64,000 nt of DNA from Aurantimonas coralicida_A (GTDB lineage: Bacteria > Pseudomonadota > Alphaproteobacteria > Rhizobiales > Rhizobiaceae). The position numbers were made by a program, and so were the translations under genes. The stretch covers positions 14,512 to 78,511 of the forward strand of contig NZ_JAYXIH010000021.1 in the NCBI RefSeq assembly GCF_036016755.1, in the 5' to 3' direction. This document shows positions 42,626-50,231 of the stretch, one piece after another (within the stretch, counting starts at the first letter, position 1; each line of letters starts with the position of its first letter). The notes beneath the pieces are model-generated. The model was given only the letters and a program-made list of their open reading frames with translations. It had not been told where the DNA came from and ran no database searches.

Positions 42626-43972
42626 CTACTCCCGGCGGGCGACGGGATTTCGTCCGATATCGAAATAGGCAAGCCCGGCGGCATCGGTCACGCTACGCTC
42701 GTACATGTTGCGTCCGTCGAAGATCACCTTGTCCTTCAACAGCGACGCGATTTCGCCGAAATCGGGGCTGCGGAACTCGCGCCATTCGGTCACGATGGCA
42801 AGGGCATCGCTCCCCTCCAGAGCATCGGCGGCGCTGGGACACAGGGTGAGCCGCGAAGCATCCGCGAAAATCTGCCGTGTCTGTGTCATCGCCGCTGGAT
42901 CGTAGGCGCGCACCTGAGCGCCATGGGACAGCAAGTCCGCCACCAGTACGCGACTGGGCGCTTCGCGCATGTCATCCGTATCGGGCTTGAATGACAGCCC
43001 CCAGAGCGCGATCGTCTTGCCTTGCAGATTCGTCTCGCCGTCGTAAAAGGCGGCGAGCTTTTCGAACAGCGCGTGCTTCTGGCGTTCGTTGGCCTCTTCT
43101 ACCGCCCGCATGACGCGCAGCGGCACGTCACGGTCCGTGCCCATGCTGATCAGCGCGCGCGCGTCCTTGGGGAAGCAGCTACCACCATATCCGCAGCCGG
43201 GATAAAGGAACCGAAGGCCGATGCGGGGATCGCTTCCGATGCCGCGCCGCACCGCTTCGATGTCCGCTCCCACGGCTTCCGCAAGGTGCGCCAGTTCGTT
43301 CATGAAGCTGATGCGCGTCGCCAACATCGCATTCGCCGCGTATTTGGTCAGTTCCGCACTCCGCGGATCCATGACGATGATCTTGTCCTGGCGACGATTG
43401 AGAGGCGCGTACAGGTTGCGCATGATCTCGGTCGCCCACGCATCGGAACTCCCGATGATGATGCGATCCGGACGGGTGAAATCCGCGATGGCAGCCCCTT
43501 CCTTGAGGAATTCAGGGTTGCTCACCACCGAGAACTCCACATCGACGCCACGGGACCGGAGCCTCGCGGCGATCACCGCCTCGACCTTCGCCGCGGTCTC
43601 CACCGGAACCGTCGATTTGTTGACGATCACCGCTTTTTGCGTCAGCCGATCGCCGATCGCCGCGGCGGCGGACAGGACATGGCGCAAATCGGCGCTGCCG
43701 TCTTCGTCGGGAGGCGTCCCGACGGCTATCAGGAAGATGTTGCTGCGGCCGACGGCTAGGTCGTAATCGGTGGTAAATTCCAGCCGTCCGGACTGTCGGC
43801 CGCGCTGCAGCAGCGGCTCCAGACCCGGCTCGAAAATCGGCACCTGGCCGCGTCGCAGCATGTCGATCTTGGCGGGGTCGGTGTCGACGCAAATGACGTC
43901 GTTGCCGAGATCGGCAAAACAGGCGCCGGCCACCAGCCCGACATAGCCGCTACCAATCACCGTGATCATCAT
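42626..43972 (-). CDS. ugd: UDP-glucose 6-dehydrogenase
   Basis: Oxidises UDP-glucose to UDP-glucuronate with two NAD+, supplying acidic sugars for surface polysaccharide. At 448 residues, it has the N-terminal Rossmann motif MITVIGSGYVGLVAGACFAD, the VNKSTVPV and NPEFLKEGAAIADF stretches, and the catalytic Cys266 in GCGYGGSCFPKD. The start codon ATG is doubled (MM). It converges on the CapD-type gene with a 46-base gap, and about 600 bases without a gene separate it from the truncated amidotransferase. Confidence 0.95.
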   Translation of the reverse strand: MMITVIGSGYVGLVAGACFADLGNDVICVDTDPAKIDMLRRGQVPIFEPGLEPLLQRGRQSGRLEFTTDYDLAVGRSNIFLIAVGTPPDEDGSADLRHVLSAAAAIGDRLTQKAVIVNKSTVPVETAAKVEAVIAARLRSRGVDVEFSVVSNPEFLKEGAAIADFTRPDRIIIGSSDAWATEIMRNLYAPLNRRQDKIIVMDPRSAELTKYAANAMLATRISFMNELAHLAEAVGADIEAVRRGIGSDPRIGLRFLYPGCGYGGSCFPKDARALISMGTDRDVPLRVMRAVEEANERQKHALFEKLAAFYDGETNLQGKTIALWGLSFKPDTDDMREAPSRVLVADLLSHGAQVRAYDPAAMTQTRQIFADASRLTLCPSAADALEGSDALAIVTEWREFRSPDFGEIASLLKDKVIFDGRNMYERSVTDAAGLAYFDIGRNPVARRE

Positions 43973-44577
43973 GCGCTATGTCCAAGTCCAGGGTTCAAGG
44001 CGAGCCGAAAAAAGAGCCTCCCGGATAAACAGCCCGAAGGCTCGAAGGGCAACAGAAAACATACTTCCGGCCGGACGTCCCGGAGTCTCGAATGAGCCCA
44101 TTCATCGCGATGCGACGAAGGGATTGCAGTGGGTAATACCAACCTGCGGGACCAGCCTGCCGTGTCTCGACCATCGGCGCCACATATGGCAGCGCCGGGC
44201 CGGCGGACTGGCCGTGCCGGCTTCCTTGCAGCGGAGGTGGCAACAGGTTAGTCCTCCGCCTGGGTGTTCGGACTTGCCAAGGTTGGTGAGGACAGCGCCT
44301 GGCTCATTCGTTTTCGCGCTTTACAGGCCGCGTTGCGTGAATTAGAGCGGCTTTGAATAAATAGCGCAGCGGAATTTCCCTCACGATAGCGCCCAGTGGC
44401 CGTTTCGATGGAAAAGCCTGAGAGCGCTCATAGCCGCAGACCAAGGTCGATGAAGGGAAATGAACGGCGCCGTTCGTGCCAGGTCGGCCGAGGCGGAATG
44501 TTTGGTTCTTTGGGGCCATGTCCTGCTTGTCCGCCATCTCATTTTTGAATTATCCAGGTCCGTTTTGAGAGGCGTAG
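43973..44577. other. 605-base stretch without a recognisable gene
   Basis: Only short frames occur, none with recognisable similarity. Part must hold the ugd promoter. The missing 5' part of the downstream amidotransferase is not visible in any frame, which suggests a deletion or rearrangement ended near 44600. Confidence 0.5.
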
Positions 44578-45450
44578 GCTTTTAGGCCCGTCTTTTCTTG
44601 TCCAATACCGAAGACTCGCACCTTCAAGAAGCTCGGCGTCGACGTCCTGAACTTCACACCAAACTGGCGCGTGGTGAAGCGGTTGATGCTGGAATCGCTC
44701 CGCCGCAAGGGCGATTTCTGCTGGCACTGCCACACCGGCATCTTCTCCTACCCGATGCATATGGCCATCAAGTTCAACGTGCCGCTGGTCTTCTGGGGCG
44801 AGCCCTCGTCGGAATACACCCAGTATTACGACTATGCCGAGGACGAGATCGAGCAGGTCGACGAGACGCGGTTCAACCGCTTCGTCAATCTCGGCATCAC
44901 CGCCGAGGACATGTACGGCATGATCAAGGGCGATTTCGATCTCGATCCGCGTGACCTGCTTCCCTACACCTATCCGAAGTTGCGCGATCTTAAGCGGCTT
45001 CGTTACGAATCCGTCTGCCTGGGCTCCTACATTCCCTGGGATGTGAAGAAGAATGTCGGGCTAATCCAAGAAGAACTCGGCTGGAAGGGCGATCAGGTCG
45101 AGGGCATGCCGTGGGAGGAATATCCTTACGAGAAGATCGAATGCTTCATGCAGGGCATGCGCGACTACATCAAATATCTCAAGCGCGGCTATAGCCGGGT
45201 CAGCCAGATGGTCGCCCTCGACCTGCGCAACGGCCGCATCACCAAGGAGCGCGGCCAGGAACTCGTCGACAAGTTCGAAGGCCGCAAACCGCCGTCGCTG
45301 GACATTTTCCTCGAATATGTCGGCCTGGATCAGAAGGAATTCGACGAGATCGTGTCGCACACTGTGGTGGCGCCGCACGAGCCCAATTTCGGCCAGAACG
45401 AATGGGCGCCGAAGACCTGGGACTACGACAAGTGGTATCGCGAGGGCTGA
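44578..45450 (+). pseudogene. N-acetyl sugar amidotransferase, 5'-truncated
   Basis: The frame reads like the C-terminal two thirds of N-acetyl sugar amidotransferases, enzymes of O-antigen synthesis that convert an acetamido to an acetamidino sugar (WbpG/PseA-like). Similar stretches are LGVDVLNFTPNWRVVKRLML, KGDFCWHCHTGIFSYPM, VPLVFWGEPSSEY and NRFVNLGITAEDM, running to the normal C-terminus. Family members are near 370-400 residues and begin with an ATP PP-loop (SGGKDS); that portion is absent, and a stop lies at 44575. A GTG at 44671 could start a 259-residue product lacking ATP binding. Probably a dead remnant of a larger polysaccharide locus. Confidence 0.8.
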
Positions 45451-45516
45451 GGCCAGAGCGAGGATACCATCTTCTGAAAGTTCGCAGTCTGACAATGGCC
45501 ACTTTTCGATGAAATC

Positions 45517-45547
45517 CATCCGTTCCGACAAATCCTCGGAACGGATG
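45517..45547. other. perfect 12-bp inverted repeat
   Basis: CATCCGTTCCGA and TCGGAACGGATG pair perfectly around a 7-base loop, between the amidotransferase remnant and the first gene of the copper cluster. There is no T-run, so a terminator is less likely than an operator or RNA element. Confidence 0.5.
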
Positions 45548-45647
45548 TCATGCCGACGTGCTTGCAACACGGCATCGAGATGTCTCTCCAAATCTATTCA
45601 AGATTTCAGGATCGACGGATTATGCTGAAGTTGTTACCGGGAAGAGC

Positions 45648-46016
45648 ATGACGCGATCGACGAACCCGCAGCGAGCGACCATCAGACTGCTGACCGCGGT
45701 CCTGGTGACGCTGACGGTTTTGTTGTCGCAGTTCGCACCTGCGGGAGCGGCTCCGACCTATCGTCACGTCGCCTCATGGAACGCCGCGCTTTCCGTTGAC
45801 GGCGATCAAGGACACGGTGTGACCAACTCGGCGGTAGCCCTCGCCGGCGAGCATGGCGCGACGGACAGCTCATGCAGTAGCGACTGTCCGGTCAAATACG
45901 TCGCTCTGGCTTATGGAGCGACGGGCGCCGAGTTGCCCAAGGCTCGCATTCCCTCTCACGTCACGGAGCTGATCGGTCGACCGGTCGACACGGGCGTCAG
46001 ACCTCCACGGGTCTGA
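45648..46016 (+). CDS. small secreted protein of unknown function (copper cluster)
   Basis: A 122-residue protein from the ATG at 45648 behind GGGAAGA. It has a positively charged N-terminus, a hydrophobic signal core (LLTAVLVTLTVLLSQFAPAG) and a short mature part with two Cys in SSCSSDCPVK. No family is recognised. Together with a second small secreted protein it flanks a cupredoxin gene, so a role in periplasmic copper handling is possible but only inferred. Confidence 0.5.
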   Translation: MTRSTNPQRATIRLLTAVLVTLTVLLSQFAPAGAAPTYRHVASWNAALSVDGDQGHGVTNSAVALAGEHGATDSSCSSDCPVKYVALAYGATGAELPKARIPSHVTELIGRPVDTGVRPPRV

Positions 46017-46256
46017 CATCTCGATGCCGCCTCCTGTGGCCATGTCGCATCCGATCGCTTTCGATGGCTTTCGGCTGCAAAGCCGATCCGCCTGAGCGCG
46101 GGCCGGCGCTGGATTCCGGTCGGCATCCCTGAACCTTCGACTATCAGCACTCCTTCCAGATCCGCGCGGTGCAGACACCGCGTGGCGGAAAACGCTTCGG
46201 CCGCTGACGGCCGTAGATCGGAAGGCACATCCCAAGTGAGTAACGAGGAACGACCT

Positions 46257-46745
46257 ATGTTGAACAAACTGATCATCGCCGCCGCTTTCGCATCCACGGT
46301 CATTGCCGCCCCGGCGTTTGCCGGCGGAACGCATGCCGGCGGTGACAACAAGGAAATGGCCGTCGGCAAGCCCGGCAAGGCCGACGCTGTCGACCGGACC
46401 ATCGAAATCACCATGCTGGAGACCGAGGACGGCGACATGATCTTCGAGCCCTCCAGGATCGAAGTGACGAAGGGTCGGACGATCCGCTTCACGATCGAGA
46501 ACGAAGGCGTGCTCGAGCACGAGTTCGTCATCGGTACGCCGAAGGCGAACCAGAAGCACAAGGGCGAGATGGCCATGTCCGCGGACATGAAACATGCCGA
46601 CGCCAATGCCATCCGGTTGGACGAGGGCGAGGACGGCGATATCGTCTGGACCTTCACCAAGACCGGCAAGTTCGAGTTCGCCTGCCTGATTCCGGGGCAT
46701 TACGAAATGGGCATGCACGGTCCGTTGATCGTCGCGGCGAAATAG
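46257..46745 (+). CDS. cupredoxin-domain periplasmic copper protein
   Basis: A 162-residue periplasmic protein with a clear signal peptide (LIIAAAFASTVIAAPAFAGG). The mature part is a plastocyanin-like domain: MIFEPSRIEVTKGRTIRFTI, the first His ligand in LEHEFVIG, then the Cys-His-Met ligand loop FACLIPGHYEMGMHGPLIV, giving a type 1 copper site. A Met/His-rich segment (KHKGEMAMSADMKHADAN) may bind extra copper. The ATG at 46257 follows GAGGAACGA. A GC-rich hairpin follows its stop. Upstream of a cytochrome c and multicopper oxidase, it probably carries copper or electrons. Confidence 0.88.
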   Translation: MLNKLIIAAAFASTVIAAPAFAGGTHAGGDNKEMAVGKPGKADAVDRTIEITMLETEDGDMIFEPSRIEVTKGRTIRFTIENEGVLEHEFVIGTPKANQKHKGEMAMSADMKHADANAIRLDEGEDGDIVWTFTKTGKFEFACLIPGHYEMGMHGPLIVAAK

Positions 46746-46808
46746 GTTCGCGCCCGCTTCGGCGTTGCGCGGCCCAGGCCGGCCGACGCCGGACGCCGCG
46801 CAAGAAAT

Positions 46809-46845
46809 ACCGCGGGCCCGGTGAATTCTCCGGCGGGCCCGCGGT
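46809..46845 (+). terminator. GC-rich hairpin after the cupredoxin gene
   Basis: ACCGCGGGCCCG and CGGGCCCGCGGT form a perfect 12-bp stem with a 13-base loop, 64 bases after the cupredoxin stop. Only TT follows, so it may act as a weak or Rho-assisted terminator. Confidence 0.5.
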
Positions 46846-46942
46846 TCAAAAGGATCGCCAGTCTGCAGCGGTCGCCGAATTATCACGCAGCGTTGTATTT
46901 CCGCGCCTTCAATTCGACGGGATGATGAATTAGACACTGGCT

Positions 46943-47263
46943 ATGATGCGGTTCTTGTTGACGCTCCTTTTGATTTTGCCGATCTTGCTGACGCCCGCCT
47001 ATGGCATGGTGCTGGCACCGGCGATCGATATCTCGATCCCGGAGGCGAGCGGCGCGACGGCGCGCGCGTGGAGCAATGCGGGCAAGCGTTGCGGCATGGC
47101 GGCGAAAGGCCAGCAGTCCAGCCGCTGTGTGGTAGATCTGATCGCTATTCTCTCGCCCGCCGTCTTGGCCGCCGGCAGCGATCGCGCCTTTCACAAGCGA
47201 ACTGTCGATCTCCAGGGGCGATCACGGACGCCGCGTCCCCTGACGAAACCGCCTAGAGCCTGA
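46943..47263 (+). CDS. small secreted protein of unknown function
   Basis: A 106-residue frame beginning with two ATGs and a strong signal sequence (MMRFLLTLLLILPILLTPAY), followed by a short mature part with two Cys (KRCGMAAK, SRCVVDL) and a basic tail. The coding pattern is plausible, though no ribosome site stands out. No family is recognised. It is 61 bases upstream of the L,D-transpeptidase gene on the same strand. Confidence 0.45.
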   Translation: MMRFLLTLLLILPILLTPAYGMVLAPAIDISIPEASGATARAWSNAGKRCGMAAKGQQSSRCVVDLIAILSPAVLAAGSDRAFHKRTVDLQGRSRTPRPLTKPPRA

Positions 47264-47324
47264 TTCTCGCCGTCTCCGGCCGATCGTACTCGGCCGCAAA
47301 TTCTATTGAATCAGGATTATCCCT

Positions 47325-48014
47325 ATGCTTACACGACGCGCTATCCTCGGCGCCGGCCTGTCCGCGACGGCATTGGCTGTCAGCGGCTGTGTCACCTCGC
47401 CGCCACCGGTTGCGCCGGCCCCGAAACCCGCCCCGGTTCCGGCCTATCCGCTTTCCTACGGGCCAATCTCCACCGAGCCCTATCCGATCCCGGCGGTTCC
47501 ACCGGGTGTGGTCGCGCCGCAATATTGGCGTCAGCTCGTCGACGACCCCACGGGAGAGGTTCCCGGAACCCTCGTCGTCGATCCAGGCGAGCGCTTCCTC
47601 TACCTCGTCCAGGAGGGCGGGAAGGCTTTGCGCTACGGGGTTGGCATTGGGCGTGCCGGCTTTGCCTGGTCGGGCAAGGCGACGATCCAGTACAAGCGCC
47701 ACTGGCCGACCTGGACGCCGCCGACGGAGATGATCGCCCGCCAGCCGGAACTGGAGAAATATTCCGCCGCAAATGGCGGCCAGCAACCCGGGCTGGACAA
47801 TCCGCTCGGCGCGCGGGCGCTCTATCTCTTCCAGAACGACAGGGACACGCTGTACCGCATCCACGGTTCGCCGGAGGCCAATTCGATCGGTCGCGCCGTG
47901 TCTTCCGGCTGCGTCCGGCTGCTGAACCACGAGATCATCGATCTCTACGACCGCGTGCCCGAAGGTACGACGGTGCTGGTTCGCGCGGCGAAGGAACCGG
48001 AAGGGCTGGTGTGA
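47325..48014 (+). CDS. L,D-transpeptidase (YkuD family) lipoprotein
   Basis: A 229-residue cell-envelope enzyme that forms 3-3 peptidoglycan cross-links or attaches proteins to peptidoglycan. The N-terminus has a twin-arginine-like start (LTRRAILG) and a lipobox (AVSGC, Cys22), then a Pro-rich linker (about 25-60). The YkuD domain carries the catalytic motif HGSPEANSIGRAVSSGCVRL, with the active His and Cys. The cytochrome c gene follows after 64 bases. Its presence among copper genes is unusual, although L,D-transpeptidases as a family are inhibited by copper. Confidence 0.92.
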   Translation: MLTRRAILGAGLSATALAVSGCVTSPPPVAPAPKPAPVPAYPLSYGPISTEPYPIPAVPPGVVAPQYWRQLVDDPTGEVPGTLVVDPGERFLYLVQEGGKALRYGVGIGRAGFAWSGKATIQYKRHWPTWTPPTEMIARQPELEKYSAANGGQQPGLDNPLGARALYLFQNDRDTLYRIHGSPEANSIGRAVSSGCVRLLNHEIIDLYDRVPEGTTVLVRAAKEPEGLV

Positions 48015-48078
48015 TGGCGCACCTGCTCCCGTGGCATGGCGCCGAAGCGGTCGACCGCTTTGTCTGGTGGTTTGCCCG

Positions 48079-48549
48079 ATGATGCGGTGGGGGCTCATCC
48101 TCGCCGCAATCATTGCGGCGGGAGTCGGCTTGTGGACCGTCATGGCGCTTCCTGGCGTCGGGGAGGCGGGGCTGTTGCGCCCCGCTGACGCGGCCGTGGT
48201 GGCGCAAGGGCAGTCGCTCTACGCGGCGAACTGCGCCTCCTGCCATGGCGAGAACCTGAAGGGGCAGCCGGACTGGCGCTCTCCCGGTCCCGACGGCCTG
48301 ATGCCGGCGCCGCCGCACGACGAAAGCGGTCATACCTGGCACCACGACGACGAGACCCTGTTCCGGCTGACCAAGCTGGGGCCGGCGGCTGTCGTCGGTG
48401 GTGACTATGAGTCGGCGATGCCGGCCTATGAGGACATGCTGAGCGATGAGGAGATCGTCGCGGTGCTGTCCTACATCAAGTCGACCTGGCCCGAAGAAAT
48501 CCGCACCCGCCACGATTCGTTGAACGCCGCGCGGGCGAAAAGTAAATGA
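48079..48549 (+). CDS. membrane-anchored or periplasmic c-type cytochrome
   Basis: A 156-residue single-haem cytochrome c. The N-terminal hydrophobic helix (WGLILAAIIAAGVGLWTVMA) acts as a signal or anchor. The haem site CASCH lies near residue 55, and the distal Met is probably in SAMPAYEDM near 115. A second ATG follows 3 bases later. The multicopper oxidase gene follows 125 bases downstream, so it may exchange electrons with that oxidase or with the cupredoxin. Confidence 0.9.
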   Translation: MMRWGLILAAIIAAGVGLWTVMALPGVGEAGLLRPADAAVVAQGQSLYAANCASCHGENLKGQPDWRSPGPDGLMPAPPHDESGHTWHHDDETLFRLTKLGPAAVVGGDYESAMPAYEDMLSDEEIVAVLSYIKSTWPEEIRTRHDSLNAARAKSK

Positions 48550-48674
48550 TCGACGGTGGGCATCCCTGATTGGGGTGTCCGCCATCGATGTTATAATCGG
48601 TGTCTCTCTCCGGAGCGCCGCGCCGCTCCGGCCGATTTCTTATGCCGCAACGGCCTGAATTTTCGAGGATACCC

Positions 48675-50087
48675 ATGATCTCCCGACGCCGCTTCATGCT
48701 GGGTACGGCTGCTCTCGCCGGATCGGCACTCACGCCGGCCGCGATCCGTGCCGCGTCCGCGGCCGAACCCTTGCCGGAACTGCGCGCGGCTCCTGGAGTG
48801 GCGCAGCTTCTGCCCGCCGACTCGTTCGGTCCGACCAAGGTCTGGGCCTATAATGGCGCCACACCGGGCGAGGCGATCCGCGTCAAGGCCGGCGAGCGGG
48901 TCCGACGCAGCCTTGTCAACGACCTGCCGCAATCGACGGCCGTGCACTGGCATGGCATCCGGATCGACAACGCCATGGACGGCGCCGCTGGCCTGACCCA
49001 GGATGCGGTCCCGGCGGGTGCCCGCTTCGACTATGACTTCGTCGCGCCGGACGCCGGTACCTTCTGGTATCACAGCCATGACCGTTCCTGGGAGCAGATG
49101 GCGCGTGGCCTGAGCGGCCCGCTGATCGTCGAGGAGCCGGAGCCCTGGCGCGGCGCCGATCGCGAATTGACGTTGTTCATCGATGACTGGCGACTGACCA
49201 AGGACGGCAGTTTCGACGAGGATAGCCTCGGCAGCCTCATGGATTGGGGGCATGGCGGGCGCATCGGCAATGTCGTGACGGTCAACGGCACCGTCGGACC
49301 CGAATTGCCTGTCAGAGCCGGCGAACGCATCCGGCTGCGCCTGATCAACGGTGCCAATGCCCGCATCCTGGGGGTCTCGCTCGAAGGGTTTGCCCCACGC
49401 CTGATCGCCGTCGACGGCCATCCTGTCGCGCCCCGCGGGCTTAAGGACGATGTGGTCGTCCTCGCCCCGGCGCAGCGCGCCGACGTGGTCGTGGATTGTC
49501 AGGCCGAACCCGGCGCGCGCGTTCCCATCAAGGTCTATGCGGACCGGGCCTGGATCGATGCCGCCGATCTCGTCTATGACGATCAGGCGGCGCTGCCCGC
49601 AAAACCGGGCGACATCCAGCCGCTGGCGGAAACCATGCGCCACGCGCTGGACATGGACAAAGCCCTCGACGTCCGGCTCGACATGTCAGGCGGCGCCATG
49701 GGCTCGATGGAACGGGCGATGGTCGGGGGACGTGAGCGCGGTTTCGAGGAGCTGGTGAAGCTGCGACGCGTCTGGGCCTTCAATGGCGTGGCCGGCGACA
49801 TGGACGAACCGCTGTTTCGCGCCTCGGCAGGGCAGACGGTCAAGCTGACGATCTTCAACGACACACGCTGGCCGCATGCGATGCATCTGCACGGTCACCA
49901 CTTCAAGGTGCTGACCCGCGACGGCAAGGCCGATCCGAACGGCGACTGGCGCGATACCGTGCTCAACGCGCCGATGGAGACGATTGAGGTCGCGCTTGAG
50001 GCGTCCAATCCGGGCAAATGGCTTTTGCATTGCCATATGCTCGAACATCAGGTCGCCGGCATGAAGACCTGGTTCGAGGTGGCATAG
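48675..50087 (+). CDS. multicopper oxidase, Tat-exported
   Basis: A 470-residue three-domain laccase-like oxidase. The leader is twin-arginine (ISRRRFMLG, then a hydrophobic run to ASAAEP). All four copper-ligand motifs are present: HWHGIR, WYHSHD, MHLHGHHF and HCHMLEHQVAGM, the last containing the type 1 copper Cys-His set. The ATG at 48675 follows CGAGGA and places the Arg pair correctly, so the longer frame from 48600 is rejected. Relatives such as CueO oxidise Cu(I) or phenols in the periplasm. Last gene of the copper cluster. Confidence 0.93.
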   Translation: MISRRRFMLGTAALAGSALTPAAIRAASAAEPLPELRAAPGVAQLLPADSFGPTKVWAYNGATPGEAIRVKAGERVRRSLVNDLPQSTAVHWHGIRIDNAMDGAAGLTQDAVPAGARFDYDFVAPDAGTFWYHSHDRSWEQMARGLSGPLIVEEPEPWRGADRELTLFIDDWRLTKDGSFDEDSLGSLMDWGHGGRIGNVVTVNGTVGPELPVRAGERIRLRLINGANARILGVSLEGFAPRLIAVDGHPVAPRGLKDDVVVLAPAQRADVVVDCQAEPGARVPIKVYADRAWIDAADLVYDDQAALPAKPGDIQPLAETMRHALDMDKALDVRLDMSGGAMGSMERAMVGGRERGFEELVKLRRVWAFNGVAGDMDEPLFRASAGQTVKLTIFNDTRWPHAMHLHGHHFKVLTRDGKADPNGDWRDTVLNAPMETIEVALEASNPGKWLLHCHMLEHQVAGMKTWFEVA

Positions 50088-50231
50088 ACGCTTGCCCCCG
50101 CTATCGACTCGGAGAGCGCCGCGCCGGCTTCCGGCAAGGGGCCCGCGCGCGTTGAATCCGCCGCTTCGCCCGACCGATTTACGGCCGATGGAGAATGTTG
50201 CCGTGGTTCTCGATCGAGTTTTTCGCGCTGA

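Noticed and set aside
44304..44537. 77-codon minus-strand frame upstream of the truncated amidotransferase
   Set aside because: No recognisable similarity, no clear ribosome site, and unlike neighbouring coding sequence.
43973..44577. tRNA or small RNA in the gap after ugd
   Set aside because: No cloverleaf-like set of stems and no terminator-linked structure could be found by eye.
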